64,000 bases of DNA from Halanaerobacter jeridensis (lineage in GTDB: Bacteria; Bacillota; Halanaerobiia; Halobacteroidales; Halobacteroidaceae), in NCBI RefSeq assembly GCF_016908315.1, contig NZ_JAFBDQ010000008.1, positions 62,001-126,000 on the forward strand. Direction: 5' to 3'. Shown here piece by piece: positions 17,090 through 26,462 of this stretch. The translations under genes were made by a program, and so were the position numbers. Below the pieces are notes generated by a model. The model was not told the origin of the DNA and made no database searches. It saw only the letters and a program-made list of their open reading frames with translations. Position 1 is the first letter of the stretch. Every line of letters begins with the position of its first letter.

Positions 17090-17110
17090 AGACTTGGCAA
17101 TGCCAAGTCT
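17090..17110. repeat. Perfect palindrome AGACTTGGCA-A-TGCCAAGTCT downstream of lpxD
   Basis: Ten-base perfect arms around one base, 6 bases past the lpxD stop. It lacks a run of T on the minus strand. A close relative (CTAGATTCGGCATGCCAAATC) lies at about 51328-51350, so this may be a small mobile palindrome family or a transcript-end hairpin. Confidence 0.6.
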
Positions 17111-17115
17111 CTTCA

Positions 17116-18135
17116 CTATTCTTCTAATTCTTCAATTCTCTTTTCCAATTTTCTAATTCTTTTTAACATTTCAGGCAATTTCTTTCTAGCTGCTTTAGTT
17201 CTTCGTTCTTGGCGGTGATCATGGGCTGGGTAACCAGAAACAAAAGACTCAGCTTCCAGGTCATGAGTTACCGTACTATTAGCGGCTACAGTAGTATTTT
17301 CACCAATTGTAATATGTCCCACAACACCACTTTTACCAGCTAGAGTAACTTTACGTTCAACTTTTGCACTGCCAGCAATACCAACTTGGGCAATAATTAA
17401 GCACTCCGGGCCAATTTCTACATTATGTGCAATATGAACTAAATTATCTATTTTAGTACTGCGGCCAATAGTAGTCGAACCCGTGGCCCCGCGATCGATA
17501 GTGACATTGGCCCCAATTTCTACATCATCTTCTATTACTACATTGCCAAACTGTGGTACTTTAACATAGCCTTCCTCTTCTTCTTCAAACCCAAATCCTT
17601 CTGAACCAATAACGGCTCCAGAATTAATTTCTACATCAGAACCAATCTGAGAACCACGTTCCACTGTTACATTAGGATATAAGATAGTGCCCTCTCCTAT
17701 ACTAACATCTTGACCAACATAAACGCCCGGTGCTAAAATAACTTCATCGCCAATTTGAGCTCCATCAGCAATCACAACACCGGGATGAATACTAACTTCA
17801 GAGCCTAATTGGGCAGTATCGCTAATTACAGCTTCATCAGCTATATTAAAGCTTTGATAAGGTTGAGTTGTAAATTTATGAGCAATCTTTGAAAAGGCTA
17901 ATCTTGGATTTTCAACTATAATTACTGGAGTTTCTATTTCATCAGCTGCTAAATCTTCTGTAATCAAAACAGCTCCTGCATTAGCTAGGGCCAAGTCTAA
18001 ATACTCTTGGTTCTGCGCAAAGCTAATTTCAGTCTTTGCTGCATTGTCTGCGCCCCCAACACCATCAATTTCTATGTTAGTGCCTTGAAGTTGACCATCA
18101 ACTAATTCTGCTAGCTTCTTCAAATTATATTTCAT
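17116..18135 (-). CDS. lpxD: UDP-3-O-acylglucosamine N-acyltransferase LpxD
   Basis: 339 residues; third step of lipid A synthesis, adding the N-linked hydroxyacyl chain. The N-terminal domain (to about 100) is the LpxD-specific uridine-binding fold ([17 protein letters not shown]), followed by a hexapeptide-repeat beta-helix with catalytic His in I-A-H-N-V-E-I-G, and a C-terminal coiled coil ([11 protein letters not shown]). ATG at 18135 follows GGAGGAAAAAC. The skp-lpxD order next to bamA matches proteobacteria. Confidence 0.96.
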   Translation of the reverse strand: MKYNLKKLAELVDGQLQGTNIEIDGVGGADNAAKTEISFAQNQEYLDLALANAGAVLITEDLAADEIETPVIIVENPRLAFSKIAHKFTTQPYQSFNIADEAVISDTAQLGSEVSIHPGVVIADGAQIGDEVILAPGVYVGQDVSIGEGTILYPNVTVERGSQIGSDVEINSGAVIGSEGFGFEEEEEGYVKVPQFGNVVIEDDVEIGANVTIDRGATGSTTIGRSTKIDNLVHIAHNVEIGPECLIIAQVGIAGSAKVERKVTLAGKSGVVGHITIGENTTVAANSTVTHDLEAESFVSGYPAHDHRQERRTKAARKKLPEMLKRIRKLEKRIEELEE

Positions 18136-18190
18136 GTTTTTCCTCCTTATGTATAACAGGAGGTTACTCCTGTTATTTGCTGCTTAAATT

Positions 18191-18625
18191 TTATAACTCA
18201 TCAAGTACTTTTTCTGTGATATCTTCTCCGCCAAATCTTACCTCATCTTTATTCAAGACTACATCATAATCTTGATTTTGGGCTATTTTCTCTACTGCTT
18301 GGGCAATATCTTGCCTGAATTTTTCTTTTAATTTTTCTCGCAAATCATTTATTTCTTGATAAACTTCTTCTTGTTTAGTTTCTTTATCAACATCTGATAA
18401 ATTATCAATCTCAGTATCATATTCCTTCCGCAATACTTCCACTTTATCATTTAACTGCTGTTGATAGTCTTTAGCTTTTTTACTTTTTTCCCACAGCTGT
18501 TCTTGGTCTACTACAGCCACTTTTAATTGCTCTACCTTAACTTTAACCTGCGGTTCACGAGCACAACCGCTAATAATACTCAATGCTACAATTACTATTA
18601 TTACTAATAAACTATATTTTTTCAA
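18191..18625 (-). CDS. Skp/OmpH-like lipoprotein
   Basis: 144 residues from a TTG start at 18625 with GGGGGG seven bases upstream; that start lies one base past the stop of the preceding coiled-coil gene. The signal peptide ends in a lipobox (I-I-S-G-C), so the mature protein is predicted to be a lipoprotein. The body is a Skp-like helical hairpin beginning V-A-V-V-D-Q-E-Q-L-W and ending V-V-L-N-K-D-E-V. Skp is a periplasmic chaperone for outer-membrane proteins; a membrane-anchored form is unusual. It is one of three skp-like genes in a row. Confidence 0.8.
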   Translation of the reverse strand: MKKYSLLVIIVIVALSIISGCAREPQVKVKVEQLKVAVVDQEQLWEKSKKAKDYQQQLNDKVEVLRKEYDTEIDNLSDVDKETKQEEVYQEINDLREKLKEKFRQDIAQAVEKIAQNQDYDVVLNKDEVRFGGEDITEKVLDEL

Positions 18626-18626
18626 C

Positions 18627-19775
18627 CTAGTTCCCCCCAATTTGAACAACTTCTATCACTTCTGAAGTTAGGTCTACAGTATTTAGGTTCTTATGATACT
18701 CTGATAAGATGACTCTAATGTCCCAATCTTGACCTAATTGTTCAATACTTTCTTTAATATCCTGCTCACGTCGAGCTATCAAGTCTTGCTTCTTTTGCTG
18801 CAATTGTTTAATATTTCCTTCTAAATCTTTAATCTTATTCTTTACTTTTGTTGCTAATTTATTCTCAGCTGAACTTAAATTATCTTCAATATTAGAAGTT
18901 AATTTCTTTCTCTCTTCTTTTACTGCCTGGTCTAAACGCTGATTTAAATCTTCAACTGTTGTTTCTAAATCTTGATTCAACTCAACTCGTTTTTCTTTAT
19001 AATCTTTTTCAGCCTTTGTTTCTAACTGTTGACGATAATTAAGCAATTCTTCTTGAATTTCTGCTTCTTTTTCCTCAATTAAATTTTTAATCTGCTGCGA
19101 TTGCTGTTGTTGATGAGCAGCTATTTTTTCTTCTCTTGCTTCTTGTAATTCTTCTAATTGCTGCTGATAATCTTTTCTCTCTGTTTCAGTCAAATTATTT
19201 AAACTTAGCTTTAACTTAATATTTAGAATTTGAGAATTATAATCTTGATTCAGTTCTTCTTTATATTCATCTTTAGCCTCAGAAATTTTTTCTCTGCGAG
19301 TCTGAATTGTGGTAGTTATTTCTGCCATTAATTCTTCTTTACGAGTCTTAAATTTTTCTTTAACTCGCTGCTGTAGTTGCTGCTCATAACTATTTAATTC
19401 TTCTACTATCTGCTTTTGCTTAGTCTCTATTCGCTGTTGATATCTCTCCTTAATAGCTTCAACTCGAAGATTTAACTGTTGATTAAAACTAGATAACTGC
19501 TGCTCAGTATTTTCAGTTATAGACCTTAAATTCTCTCGTTCATTCTTTAAGTTCAATCTATAATTAATAATTTGTTTATCTAATTCTTTAATTTGCTCAG
19601 TTAAGGGATGATTAGCTTTCACTTTTGCTAACTTAACTACTCCCACTTGATTTAATCGCCGGGACTTTATCTGCTTTGCATTATTCCTTAGCTTAGCACT
19701 ACTATAATTACCAATAGCGGCAATAAAAATCATAAACACAATTAATATCAATCTAAATAATCTATTTTGAAACAT
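18627..19775 (-). CDS. Long coiled-coil Skp/OmpH-related protein
   Basis: 382 residues, more than twice the usual Skp size. There is an N-terminal signal or anchor (about 8-25), then V-G-V-V-K-L-A-K-V-K-A-N-H-P, which matches the Skp N-terminus. A long coiled coil of Gln, Glu, Lys and Arg residues follows to about 350, with a Skp-like closing segment (D-I-R-V-I-L-S). This suggests a Skp fold whose helical arms have been greatly lengthened. It sits between a normal skp gene and a lipoprotein version. Chaperone or periplasm-spanning roles are guesses; the coiled-coil architecture is plain. Confidence 0.75.
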   Translation of the reverse strand: MFQNRLFRLILIVFMIFIAAIGNYSSAKLRNNAKQIKSRRLNQVGVVKLAKVKANHPLTEQIKELDKQIINYRLNLKNERENLRSITENTEQQLSSFNQQLNLRVEAIKERYQQRIETKQKQIVEELNSYEQQLQQRVKEKFKTRKEELMAEITTTIQTRREKISEAKDEYKEELNQDYNSQILNIKLKLSLNNLTETERKDYQQQLEELQEAREEKIAAHQQQQSQQIKNLIEEKEAEIQEELLNYRQQLETKAEKDYKEKRVELNQDLETTVEDLNQRLDQAVKEERKKLTSNIEDNLSSAENKLATKVKNKIKDLEGNIKQLQQKKQDLIARREQDIKESIEQLGQDWDIRVILSEYHKNLNTVDLTSEVIEVVQIGGN

Positions 19776-19810
19776 TATCTCACCTACCTTTATCCTGGAG
19801 TAACTCTCAT

Positions 19811-20293
19811 CTATTCAGCACTTTTTTCTTCAACTGCTGACTGATAATCTTGATTAATCTTCTCCATTACAGCAGCAGTTAAATTACGTCCTCCATAAAT
19901 TACAGCCGATTTATCTAAAACAACAGAAACTTCTTTCTTAGTAGCAACTTGATTAATTTTCTCATTAATATCTGCTAAAACATCTTCAATCAATCTCTGT
20001 TCTTGTTGACTCAATTGATCTTGATATTTCTGAAGTAGTTTCTGCCGTTCTTCTTTATCCATTGTCTTAGCTCTAGTCTTTAATTCTTCCTTTAACTTTT
20101 GCGCTTCAGTTTCCAACTTCTGTTCTGATGCCTTCTTTTGGGGATGATTCTGAAATAATTTCTGCATATCCACATAGCCAATCTGGGCAACTCCTTTTTC
20201 AACTACCTCATTTTGCTCAGCTTTAATGGGATTAGTTACAATAATTCCTAGACTCAAGATCAACAATAGTGTAAAAAACAATACTTTCTTCAT
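19811..20293 (-). CDS. skp: Periplasmic chaperone Skp/OmpH
   Basis: 160 residues from ATG at 20293 (M-K-K-V-L-F-F), with GGGG seven bases upstream; a TTG six bases earlier is possible. Signal peptide to about residue 26, then A-Q-I-G-Y-V-D-M-Q-K-L-F-Q-N-H-P, a clear Skp start, a two-helix coiled coil and the closing V-S-V-V-L-D-K-S-A-V-I-Y-G-G strand. Skp holds unfolded outer-membrane proteins for BAM. Directly downstream of bamA, the classic order. Confidence 0.9.
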   Translation of the reverse strand: MKKVLFFTLLLILSLGIIVTNPIKAEQNEVVEKGVAQIGYVDMQKLFQNHPQKKASEQKLETEAQKLKEELKTRAKTMDKEERQKLLQKYQDQLSQQEQRLIEDVLADINEKINQVATKKEVSVVLDKSAVIYGGRNLTAAVMEKINQDYQSAVEEKSAE

Positions 20294-20307
20294 TAGCAAA
20301 CCCCTTT

Positions 20308-22050
20308 CTAAAATTTGTTACCTAAACTAATACTGAAATCAGATTTTTCCTCTAATCGACCTTCCGGTGCATAACCATAATCAAGGCCTAGTTGACCAAC
20401 TGGAGTATCAAATCTAATTCCTAATCCAACAGAATAATTAAAATCATCAATACTCAAATCATCTCTTTCGAAAGCATTTCCTACATCTACAAAAGTAACA
20501 CCAGTAATATTATCCCATAATTTTTTGCGATATTCAAAATTAGCTAAGAGTAAGGATTCACCTATAAAGCCATTTTCTTCTGGTATATAATCTCTAGTCC
20601 CATCACCAGTAGTATCTTGTTCTTTATAATAATCATCATTATAACCTCTTACAGCATCTAAAGATGATAGATAATAACGTTCAGTACTTGGTAAATCTCC
20701 TTCACTTGTAGCCATCTTAAAGCGTAGAGCTACACTATCTTCATCCCCCACTGGGAAATACTCTCGCCAATCTAATTTATATTTAGAATAATCAGCAGTC
20801 CCCCAAAACCCAGACTTCTGAATTGAAATTTCTTGTCTCTCGCCTGTTCTAGGGCTTAATAGATTATCTCGGGTATCCCGAATTGTCCGTAAAGTTAAAC
20901 TCATTGTATTATCAGAATTACTGCCTCCATCAGAAAAATTCTCTTTAATAGTACTATAATCTAAATCTAAATAACCTTTAATATCTTCAGTCAAAGGGCG
21001 TCCAATTGTAACATTACCCCCTTCTTTACTTACATCTACATCATCTTCAGTCGTCTCATTGCGGTCATAAATATTAAAATCTAAACTAGTTTGCGTTCCA
21101 AAAGCCCAAGGCTCATAGAAACCTATTTCAAAGTTATTTCGTTCTCCCCCAAATTCCCAGTTCAAATTAACTTTTTGACCTCGACCACCTAAATTATCTT
21201 TTTCAATATTAATCATTCCTGTAAACTTTGCTGTAGAACTATAACCAACTCCAATATTGAAATTACCAGTCTTTTGTTCCTCTACTTTAATTATAACATC
21301 AACTTGCTGCGAGTCTTCCAAACGATTAAACTCAGGAATTATACTCTTAAAATAACCTAATCTATAAATATTAGTGATATCTTCTCTTAATTGTTCAACA
21401 TTTAATACTTGCCCTGGCTGCGTAGTCATTTCACGAGTGATAACATATTTTTTAGTCTTTTCATTACCTTCAATTTTGATTTGATTAATATAACCTTCAT
21501 TAATCGTGAGATGTAACTGATTCTTATTCTTTATTGTAACATCAGTTATACTAGCCAAGATGTATCCTTGCTCACGATAATACTCATTAACTGCTTTCAT
21601 TCCTTCATTAAGTTGACTCACATTTAAAACTTTTGGCAGTTTAACTCCTAGTAATTCTTTGATTTTAGATTTAGCTAAATGATCATTACCCATTACCTTG
21701 ATTTCAGTAATTTCTGGGTTCTCAATCACTTCAAAAATCAATTTAATCCCTGATTTGTACTCTTCAAATAGAACCTGCACATCAAAGAAGTAACCTAGAT
21801 CAAAAATAGACTGCAAATCCTTCTGTAATTGCTGCTGGTCTAACTGAGAACCAACTGTAGTAGTCACTTCTTTTAGCACTTGCTGATCACTAATCACCTT
21901 ATTTCCTTCAATTTCGATAGCAGTTATCTTTTGTCCTGCTAATTTATCTACTTTATTATTCTCTAGTTCCTGGCTTTGAGCAGCTACAACAGTTAAATTT
22001 AATAATATTAATATTAGTGCAAGATTAATTATAATTAACTTTTTATTCAT
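20308..22050 (-). CDS. bamA: Outer-membrane protein assembly factor BamA
   Basis: 580 residues: signal peptide (about 1-25), three POTRA domains (about 40-112, 113-187, 188-262), each with the I-x-G-N motif, then an Omp85 16-strand barrel with A-V-R-G-Y (the VRGF loop motif) and a terminal F. BamA folds beta-barrel proteins into the outer membrane. Three POTRAs rather than the five of E. coli. Neighbours skp and tamB fit. No bamB, C, D or E is visible here. ATG at 22050 follows GGGAGGAC. Confidence 0.95.
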   Translation of the reverse strand: MNKKLIIINLALILILLNLTVVAAQSQELENNKVDKLAGQKITAIEIEGNKVISDQQVLKEVTTTVGSQLDQQQLQKDLQSIFDLGYFFDVQVLFEEYKSGIKLIFEVIENPEITEIKVMGNDHLAKSKIKELLGVKLPKVLNVSQLNEGMKAVNEYYREQGYILASITDVTIKNKNQLHLTINEGYINQIKIEGNEKTKKYVITREMTTQPGQVLNVEQLREDITNIYRLGYFKSIIPEFNRLEDSQQVDVIIKVEEQKTGNFNIGVGYSSTAKFTGMINIEKDNLGGRGQKVNLNWEFGGERNNFEIGFYEPWAFGTQTSLDFNIYDRNETTEDDVDVSKEGGNVTIGRPLTEDIKGYLDLDYSTIKENFSDGGSNSDNTMSLTLRTIRDTRDNLLSPRTGERQEISIQKSGFWGTADYSKYKLDWREYFPVGDEDSVALRFKMATSEGDLPSTERYYLSSLDAVRGYNDDYYKEQDTTGDGTRDYIPEENGFIGESLLLANFEYRKKLWDNITGVTFVDVGNAFERDDLSIDDFNYSVGLGIRFDTPVGQLGLDYGYAPEGRLEEKSDFSISLGNKF

Positions 22051-22070
22051 AACTTTTGTCCTCCCTGCTA

Positions 22071-25000
22071 TTATTCAAATGGAATGGAAGCTTCTAAGCC
22101 TAATTCATATTCTCCACTACTGTTATAGTTGCCTTGAATCATTAAATTATCTAATCCTTGATTAAAATAATACTCAAAGCCAATTGCTTTACTTTCTTCT
22201 AAGAAAGAATGATTATATTTAAGCATAAAATTATTAAATATATATTTACCGATTTCTACTTCAATACTGTCATTGCTTTCTAATAAAGATTTAATACGTA
22301 CTTGATCTAAATCTAAAGACTGTTCAAATGATCTTTCTACCTTATAAATAACTTCTGTTTTAATACCTTGCCCAATTACTCTTCTTAATTCTGAAGTCAG
22401 TGCCTGTTCATAGTTTTTCTCTAATAGATTACCGATTCCTCCCTGACCAGTTAATAAAGCAATAATCTTCTCCTGCGATAGATTAGAATCAGAACTAAGC
22501 TGATAATTAAGCTGGTCAGCCGGACCAGTTAAGGTCAAAGTAATATCATGATAAGGGTCAGATAAGTTATTCTCATCTTCAGCAATCACTCGGTCATAAA
22601 TCTCTGTAGTCGCCTCTAACTGTAAATTCGGTATATAATCATACTGACGGAAAATGGCGCGTCCTTCTTGTAATTCAAACTCCGTATTGTAATAAGTGAA
22701 ACGCCCACTATTAGAGTTTAGTTCACCAATTAATCTTACTTTGCCATCAATTGTTCTTAAATTCAAAGTCCCACGTTGCACTAAAATATCAATTTGCTCA
22801 TTAACTACACGTACATTACTACCTGGTTCTACTGTAATATCAATTTGTGGTTTAATCTTAGAAACTCCACCTTTAGCGCTAGGCCAATCTACAGGCAATT
22901 CAAACTGAGTGTCATAGGCTTTAATAACCCCTGTAATTTCGGGTTTAAGACCCGTTCCAGTAATCGATATATCTAAATCATTCATCCCTTGCCAGGAACC
23001 ATGCTCAAAAGCTATCTGTTGCCCGTTTAACTCTAAATCATAATCGGCAGCACTTAAGCCATCTAAAGTAATACTACCGCTTCCGCTAAAGTTCCCTTCT
23101 CCATAATATCCACTAATATTTTTCAATAACAATTGATTATTAGCAAACTTAATCTCACCATTCAAATTACTAATTTTCCTGTCCAAAGTAGGATAAGCAA
23201 AACTACCTGCTACTACTTTAGCTGAACCAGATAATGTAGGTTTAGCTAGGGGACCAGTTATCTTTAAGTTAGCACTTCCTTTACCATGAGCAGATTCAAT
23301 CTTAGGGATTAATAATGATAGTATTCTTAAATTACCTTCGGCTAAATTCAATTCTAAGTCAAAATCTTCGTTTTGAATAAGAGGAATTTGACCATTGGCT
23401 TCAATTACATTATCCCCTTCTCCTTCTAATCTCTGCTCTAAAATAACCTTTTTTCCGGCCACTACTTCTACACTTCCGGCTAATTTTTCATAACTTAAAT
23501 TAGCTATTTCACCTGATGTTATCTTTAGCTCAGAAGTGAAATTAGGCGCTGTTAATCTACCTGTAACTCGCCCATTTAAATTTAAATTACCTCTAATCGG
23601 ATAAGGAAAGAACTCAAAATTATTTAAAACACTAACATCAAATTTAGTTGCTATCAATTGCAAATCAGCATCTTTACTCCAGGAATAATCACCAATTACT
23701 TCTAGTGTACCAGTATCGTCATTATCCTCTACCAATAATTCTACATCGAATTGCGGCTGCTGCAGAGCACCATCAACTTCTATTTGACCATTAAACTGAT
23801 AAGAAACATTAGTTTCAACTGCTAAGAACTGTTTTAAATAATCTGTAGTTCCAGTAGTTATATCGATACTAACATTGTCTATCTCTTGCGTTTGAGGATT
23901 AAAACTACCATTTAGCTGATATTGATTAGTAGCAGTCTGGACTGCAATATCAGTCATATAAATATTTTGCTTTCTATAATCTATTCTACCACTCAGATCT
24001 CCAATTGTTTTCTGTTCAAACTGTACCTCTTGAGCACTAAACTTAGCTGCAGCTTTAGGATTATCTAAATCACCATAAACACTACCACTAACTTCAGCAC
24101 TACCAGTTAACTCTTTTAATTTATCAGTAAAATTGATATCTTCCCACACTAAGGCAGGACTACTAAAATTAAAATCTAATTCTCGTCCAATCATCGTTCC
24201 CTTCAATTCTAAACTACTATCTTTATAATTCATTTCTCCTTCTCTTAAAGTCAAACGCTGTTGTTGATAATCATAACTCAAATCTAAAGCTAAGTTATCA
24301 AAGTTCTGCTTATTTAATAGCGTTCCCTCAGTTATTTTCAAATCACTCTCTACAATCGGATTCGACAATAGAGAAGTAACTTTAGTTGTCGCCGATAAAT
24401 TACCACTTAGAGTTAATTGCTCATGAATTAAAGAATCAATCTTTTCAGCCTGCAAATTATTAGTAGTAGCTATTAAGCGGGAGTATGAATCAGCAAAATT
24501 AATCACACCATGTAATTGACTCGCATATTTAGGGATTGTCACCTTGTTAAGATGTACTTCCTCTTTATTTAAGTCTAATTCAGCCTTTAATTCCCCTAAA
24601 CTAATCTCTTGATATTCTATACCCAGACCATTTACTTCAGCCTTTAATTGCGGTTGGCTTAAAGTACCACTCAAAGCACCATCTAGATCTATTTGTCCGT
24701 TTAAATCTTCTAATTGATGAAATTGCTGCAATTCTTTAAGCGATAATTGATTGAGCTTTAGGTCTAAATCTACATCTCCAGCTAAACTAATAAAGCCATT
24801 AACAGTCCCGTGGCTAGTTTGGCCCTGCAATTCAGTATTATTTAAAAATAGCTTCTGCTTATTAAGCCAAAATTTACTGCTGAACTTGCGAAAGTCATAA
24901 CCTTTTACAGCCCCGGATTTAACTTTTAAAGAACCAAGTATATTTAACTTTTCTTTACTTAATCCTTCACCTGAAATTATAGCCTGACCATTAACAATTC

Positions 25001-26315
25001 CTTTTAATCCTAACTTTGATAAAAATTCTAATTCTATATCTGCTACAGATAGATCATTAAAGTTAGTATTAATTATATAGTTAAAAGATTTATTAAGGTC
25101 TAAGGTCCCATCTAAATTAATAGTCCCTTGCTTATAATCTAAAGCTAATTGCTCTAAATTTACTACTCCACCTTTATAATATAAGTCCGCTGTTATATCT
25201 TTAATAGTTTCTTGGGCCACATTAACACGGTCCATCTGCACTGTACTTCTAATGGTAGGTTCCGCAACAGTTCCTTCAATCTGACCTTTGATATCTGCTT
25301 GTCCAGCAACATCTATATTTTGCGCTAATAACTTTTCAATAGTTGTTAATTGCAAGTCTTTAACCTCATAATTCAAATTAAGTTGCGGCTGTTGCCAGCC
25401 AAAAATACTGCCGTTAAGGCTGACAAGATTATCTTGGTAATATCCGCTTAACTCTTTTACTTTTAATCCATATTCATTGAGCCCAAAATTACCATTAATT
25501 CGATTTAAGCTTAAACCTTGATAATCAAGACTACCATTCTCTAAAAACAGATCACCATAAAAACTATTCTGAGTACTAAATTCTCCTTTAAATTTAACTT
25601 TTCCATTAACTGTTCCTGCAAGATCTAGATTCTGAGGAAAGTTTAAGTTACGTTTATTACTTAGATTATCAAGCTTTAAGTTAGAAAAATCAACTTGGCC
25701 TTGATAATCTTGTTCATTAATAATTATCTTTGTCTTAACTTTTGAAGCTAAACCTTTAATCTCTCCATCAAGAAAGATTCCCGTTCCTCCTCTTAAATCA
25801 ATCACGCCATTAATTCTATTAATTTCTTCATTAAGTTCATCAGTTTTAAGATTAACTTGAGCTTCATTAATATAAATTGGGAATAATTCGCTATTATTAT
25901 TTTCTTTCTTTTGTGGTGCAGAGGATAGTAAAAAATTATAATTCCACTTTTCTTTCTGAATTAAATTAATCTGGGGAGTATTAACTTCGATATCTTTAAT
26001 AATCTTTAAGGGCTGGGAGTAATCGTTTACTAAAGCAATAATACTATAGCTAACAGTTAGCTCTTCACTGCGCATTAGGTCACGACCATTATTATCCTTA
26101 AGCACTACATTATCAGCAGTTATTTGATTAAAACCACTTAACCTCAACCTTTCAATCTTAATCTCTGTATTTAACCGAGACTCTAATTGACTGACGATAG
26201 AACCTTTCATCTCATTTAATATTTGATTTATATTGAAATACAGCCCCCCCAGCACCAGCACTAATAAACTAAGCCCAATAATGAATTTTTTAGACTGTAA
26301 AAGCTTTAATTGCAT
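22071..26315 (-). CDS. tamB: Translocation and assembly module protein TamB
   Basis: 1414 residues: one N-terminal membrane anchor (about 11-30), an AsmA-like start, then very long repetitive beta structure (L-N-G, V-x-G-x-I patterns throughout) and the conserved C-terminal TamB (DUF490) domain with a L-T-G-P-A-D-Q-L-N-Y segment and the closing beta-strand region ending in F-E. TamB-type proteins form a periplasm-spanning groove proposed to carry lipids or assist barrel assembly. The stop is 20 bases before bamA. There is no TamA in this window, so BamA may be its partner. Confidence 0.92.
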   Translation of the reverse strand: MQLKLLQSKKFIIGLSLLVLVLGGLYFNINQILNEMKGSIVSQLESRLNTEIKIERLRLSGFNQITADNVVLKDNNGRDLMRSEELTVSYSIIALVNDYSQPLKIIKDIEVNTPQINLIQKEKWNYNFLLSSAPQKKENNNSELFPIYINEAQVNLKTDELNEEINRINGVIDLRGGTGIFLDGEIKGLASKVKTKIIINEQDYQGQVDFSNLKLDNLSNKRNLNFPQNLDLAGTVNGKVKFKGEFSTQNSFYGDLFLENGSLDYQGLSLNRINGNFGLNEYGLKVKELSGYYQDNLVSLNGSIFGWQQPQLNLNYEVKDLQLTTIEKLLAQNIDVAGQADIKGQIEGTVAEPTIRSTVQMDRVNVAQETIKDITADLYYKGGVVNLEQLALDYKQGTINLDGTLDLNKSFNYIINTNFNDLSVADIELEFLSKLGLKGIVNGQAIISGEGLSKEKLNILGSLKVKSGAVKGYDFRKFSSKFWLNKQKLFLNNTELQGQTSHGTVNGFISLAGDVDLDLKLNQLSLKELQQFHQLEDLNGQIDLDGALSGTLSQPQLKAEVNGLGIEYQEISLGELKAELDLNKEEVHLNKVTIPKYASQLHGVINFADSYSRLIATTNNLQAEKIDSLIHEQLTLSGNLSATTKVTSLLSNPIVESDLKITEGTLLNKQNFDNLALDLSYDYQQQRLTLREGEMNYKDSSLELKGTMIGRELDFNFSSPALVWEDINFTDKLKELTGSAEVSGSVYGDLDNPKAAAKFSAQEVQFEQKTIGDLSGRIDYRKQNIYMTDIAVQTATNQYQLNGSFNPQTQEIDNVSIDITTGTTDYLKQFLAVETNVSYQFNGQIEVDGALQQPQFDVELLVEDNDDTGTLEVIGDYSWSKDADLQLIATKFDVSVLNNFEFFPYPIRGNLNLNGRVTGRLTAPNFTSELKITSGEIANLSYEKLAGSVEVVAGKKVILEQRLEGEGDNVIEANGQIPLIQNEDFDLELNLAEGNLRILSLLIPKIESAHGKGSANLKITGPLAKPTLSGSAKVVAGSFAYPTLDRKISNLNGEIKFANNQLLLKNISGYYGEGNFSGSGSITLDGLSAADYDLELNGQQIAFEHGSWQGMNDLDISITGTGLKPEITGVIKAYDTQFELPVDWPSAKGGVSKIKPQIDITVEPGSNVRVVNEQIDILVQRGTLNLRTIDGKVRLIGELNSNSGRFTYYNTEFELQEGRAIFRQYDYIPNLQLEATTEIYDRVIAEDENNLSDPYHDITLTLTGPADQLNYQLSSDSNLSQEKIIALLTGQGGIGNLLEKNYEQALTSELRRVIGQGIKTEVIYKVERSFEQSLDLDQVRIKSLLESNDSIEVEIGKYIFNNFMLKYNHSFLEESKAIGFEYYFNQGLDNLMIQGNYNSSGEYELGLEASIPFE

Positions 26316-26425
26316 AATCTATCCCCCAGTCCAGAATCTCCAGTTCTTTTTTATAATATTATATTTACCTAGGTCTTGCAATGAATATTTTTAGTTACTT
26401 CTTGAACATTATGGTATACATTACC

Positions 26426-26457
26426 AAAGAAAAAGCTCCTCCAAAAAGAGGAGTCCT
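26426..26457 (-). terminator. Rho-independent terminator after the S55 peptidase gene
   Basis: Minus-strand stem ACTCCTC / GAGGAGC around TTTTTG, followed by TTTTTCTTTGG. It lies 6 bases after the stop at 26463, so the flagellar/S55 unit probably ends here and tamB starts a new one. Confidence 0.85.
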
Positions 26458-26462
26458 AGCAA

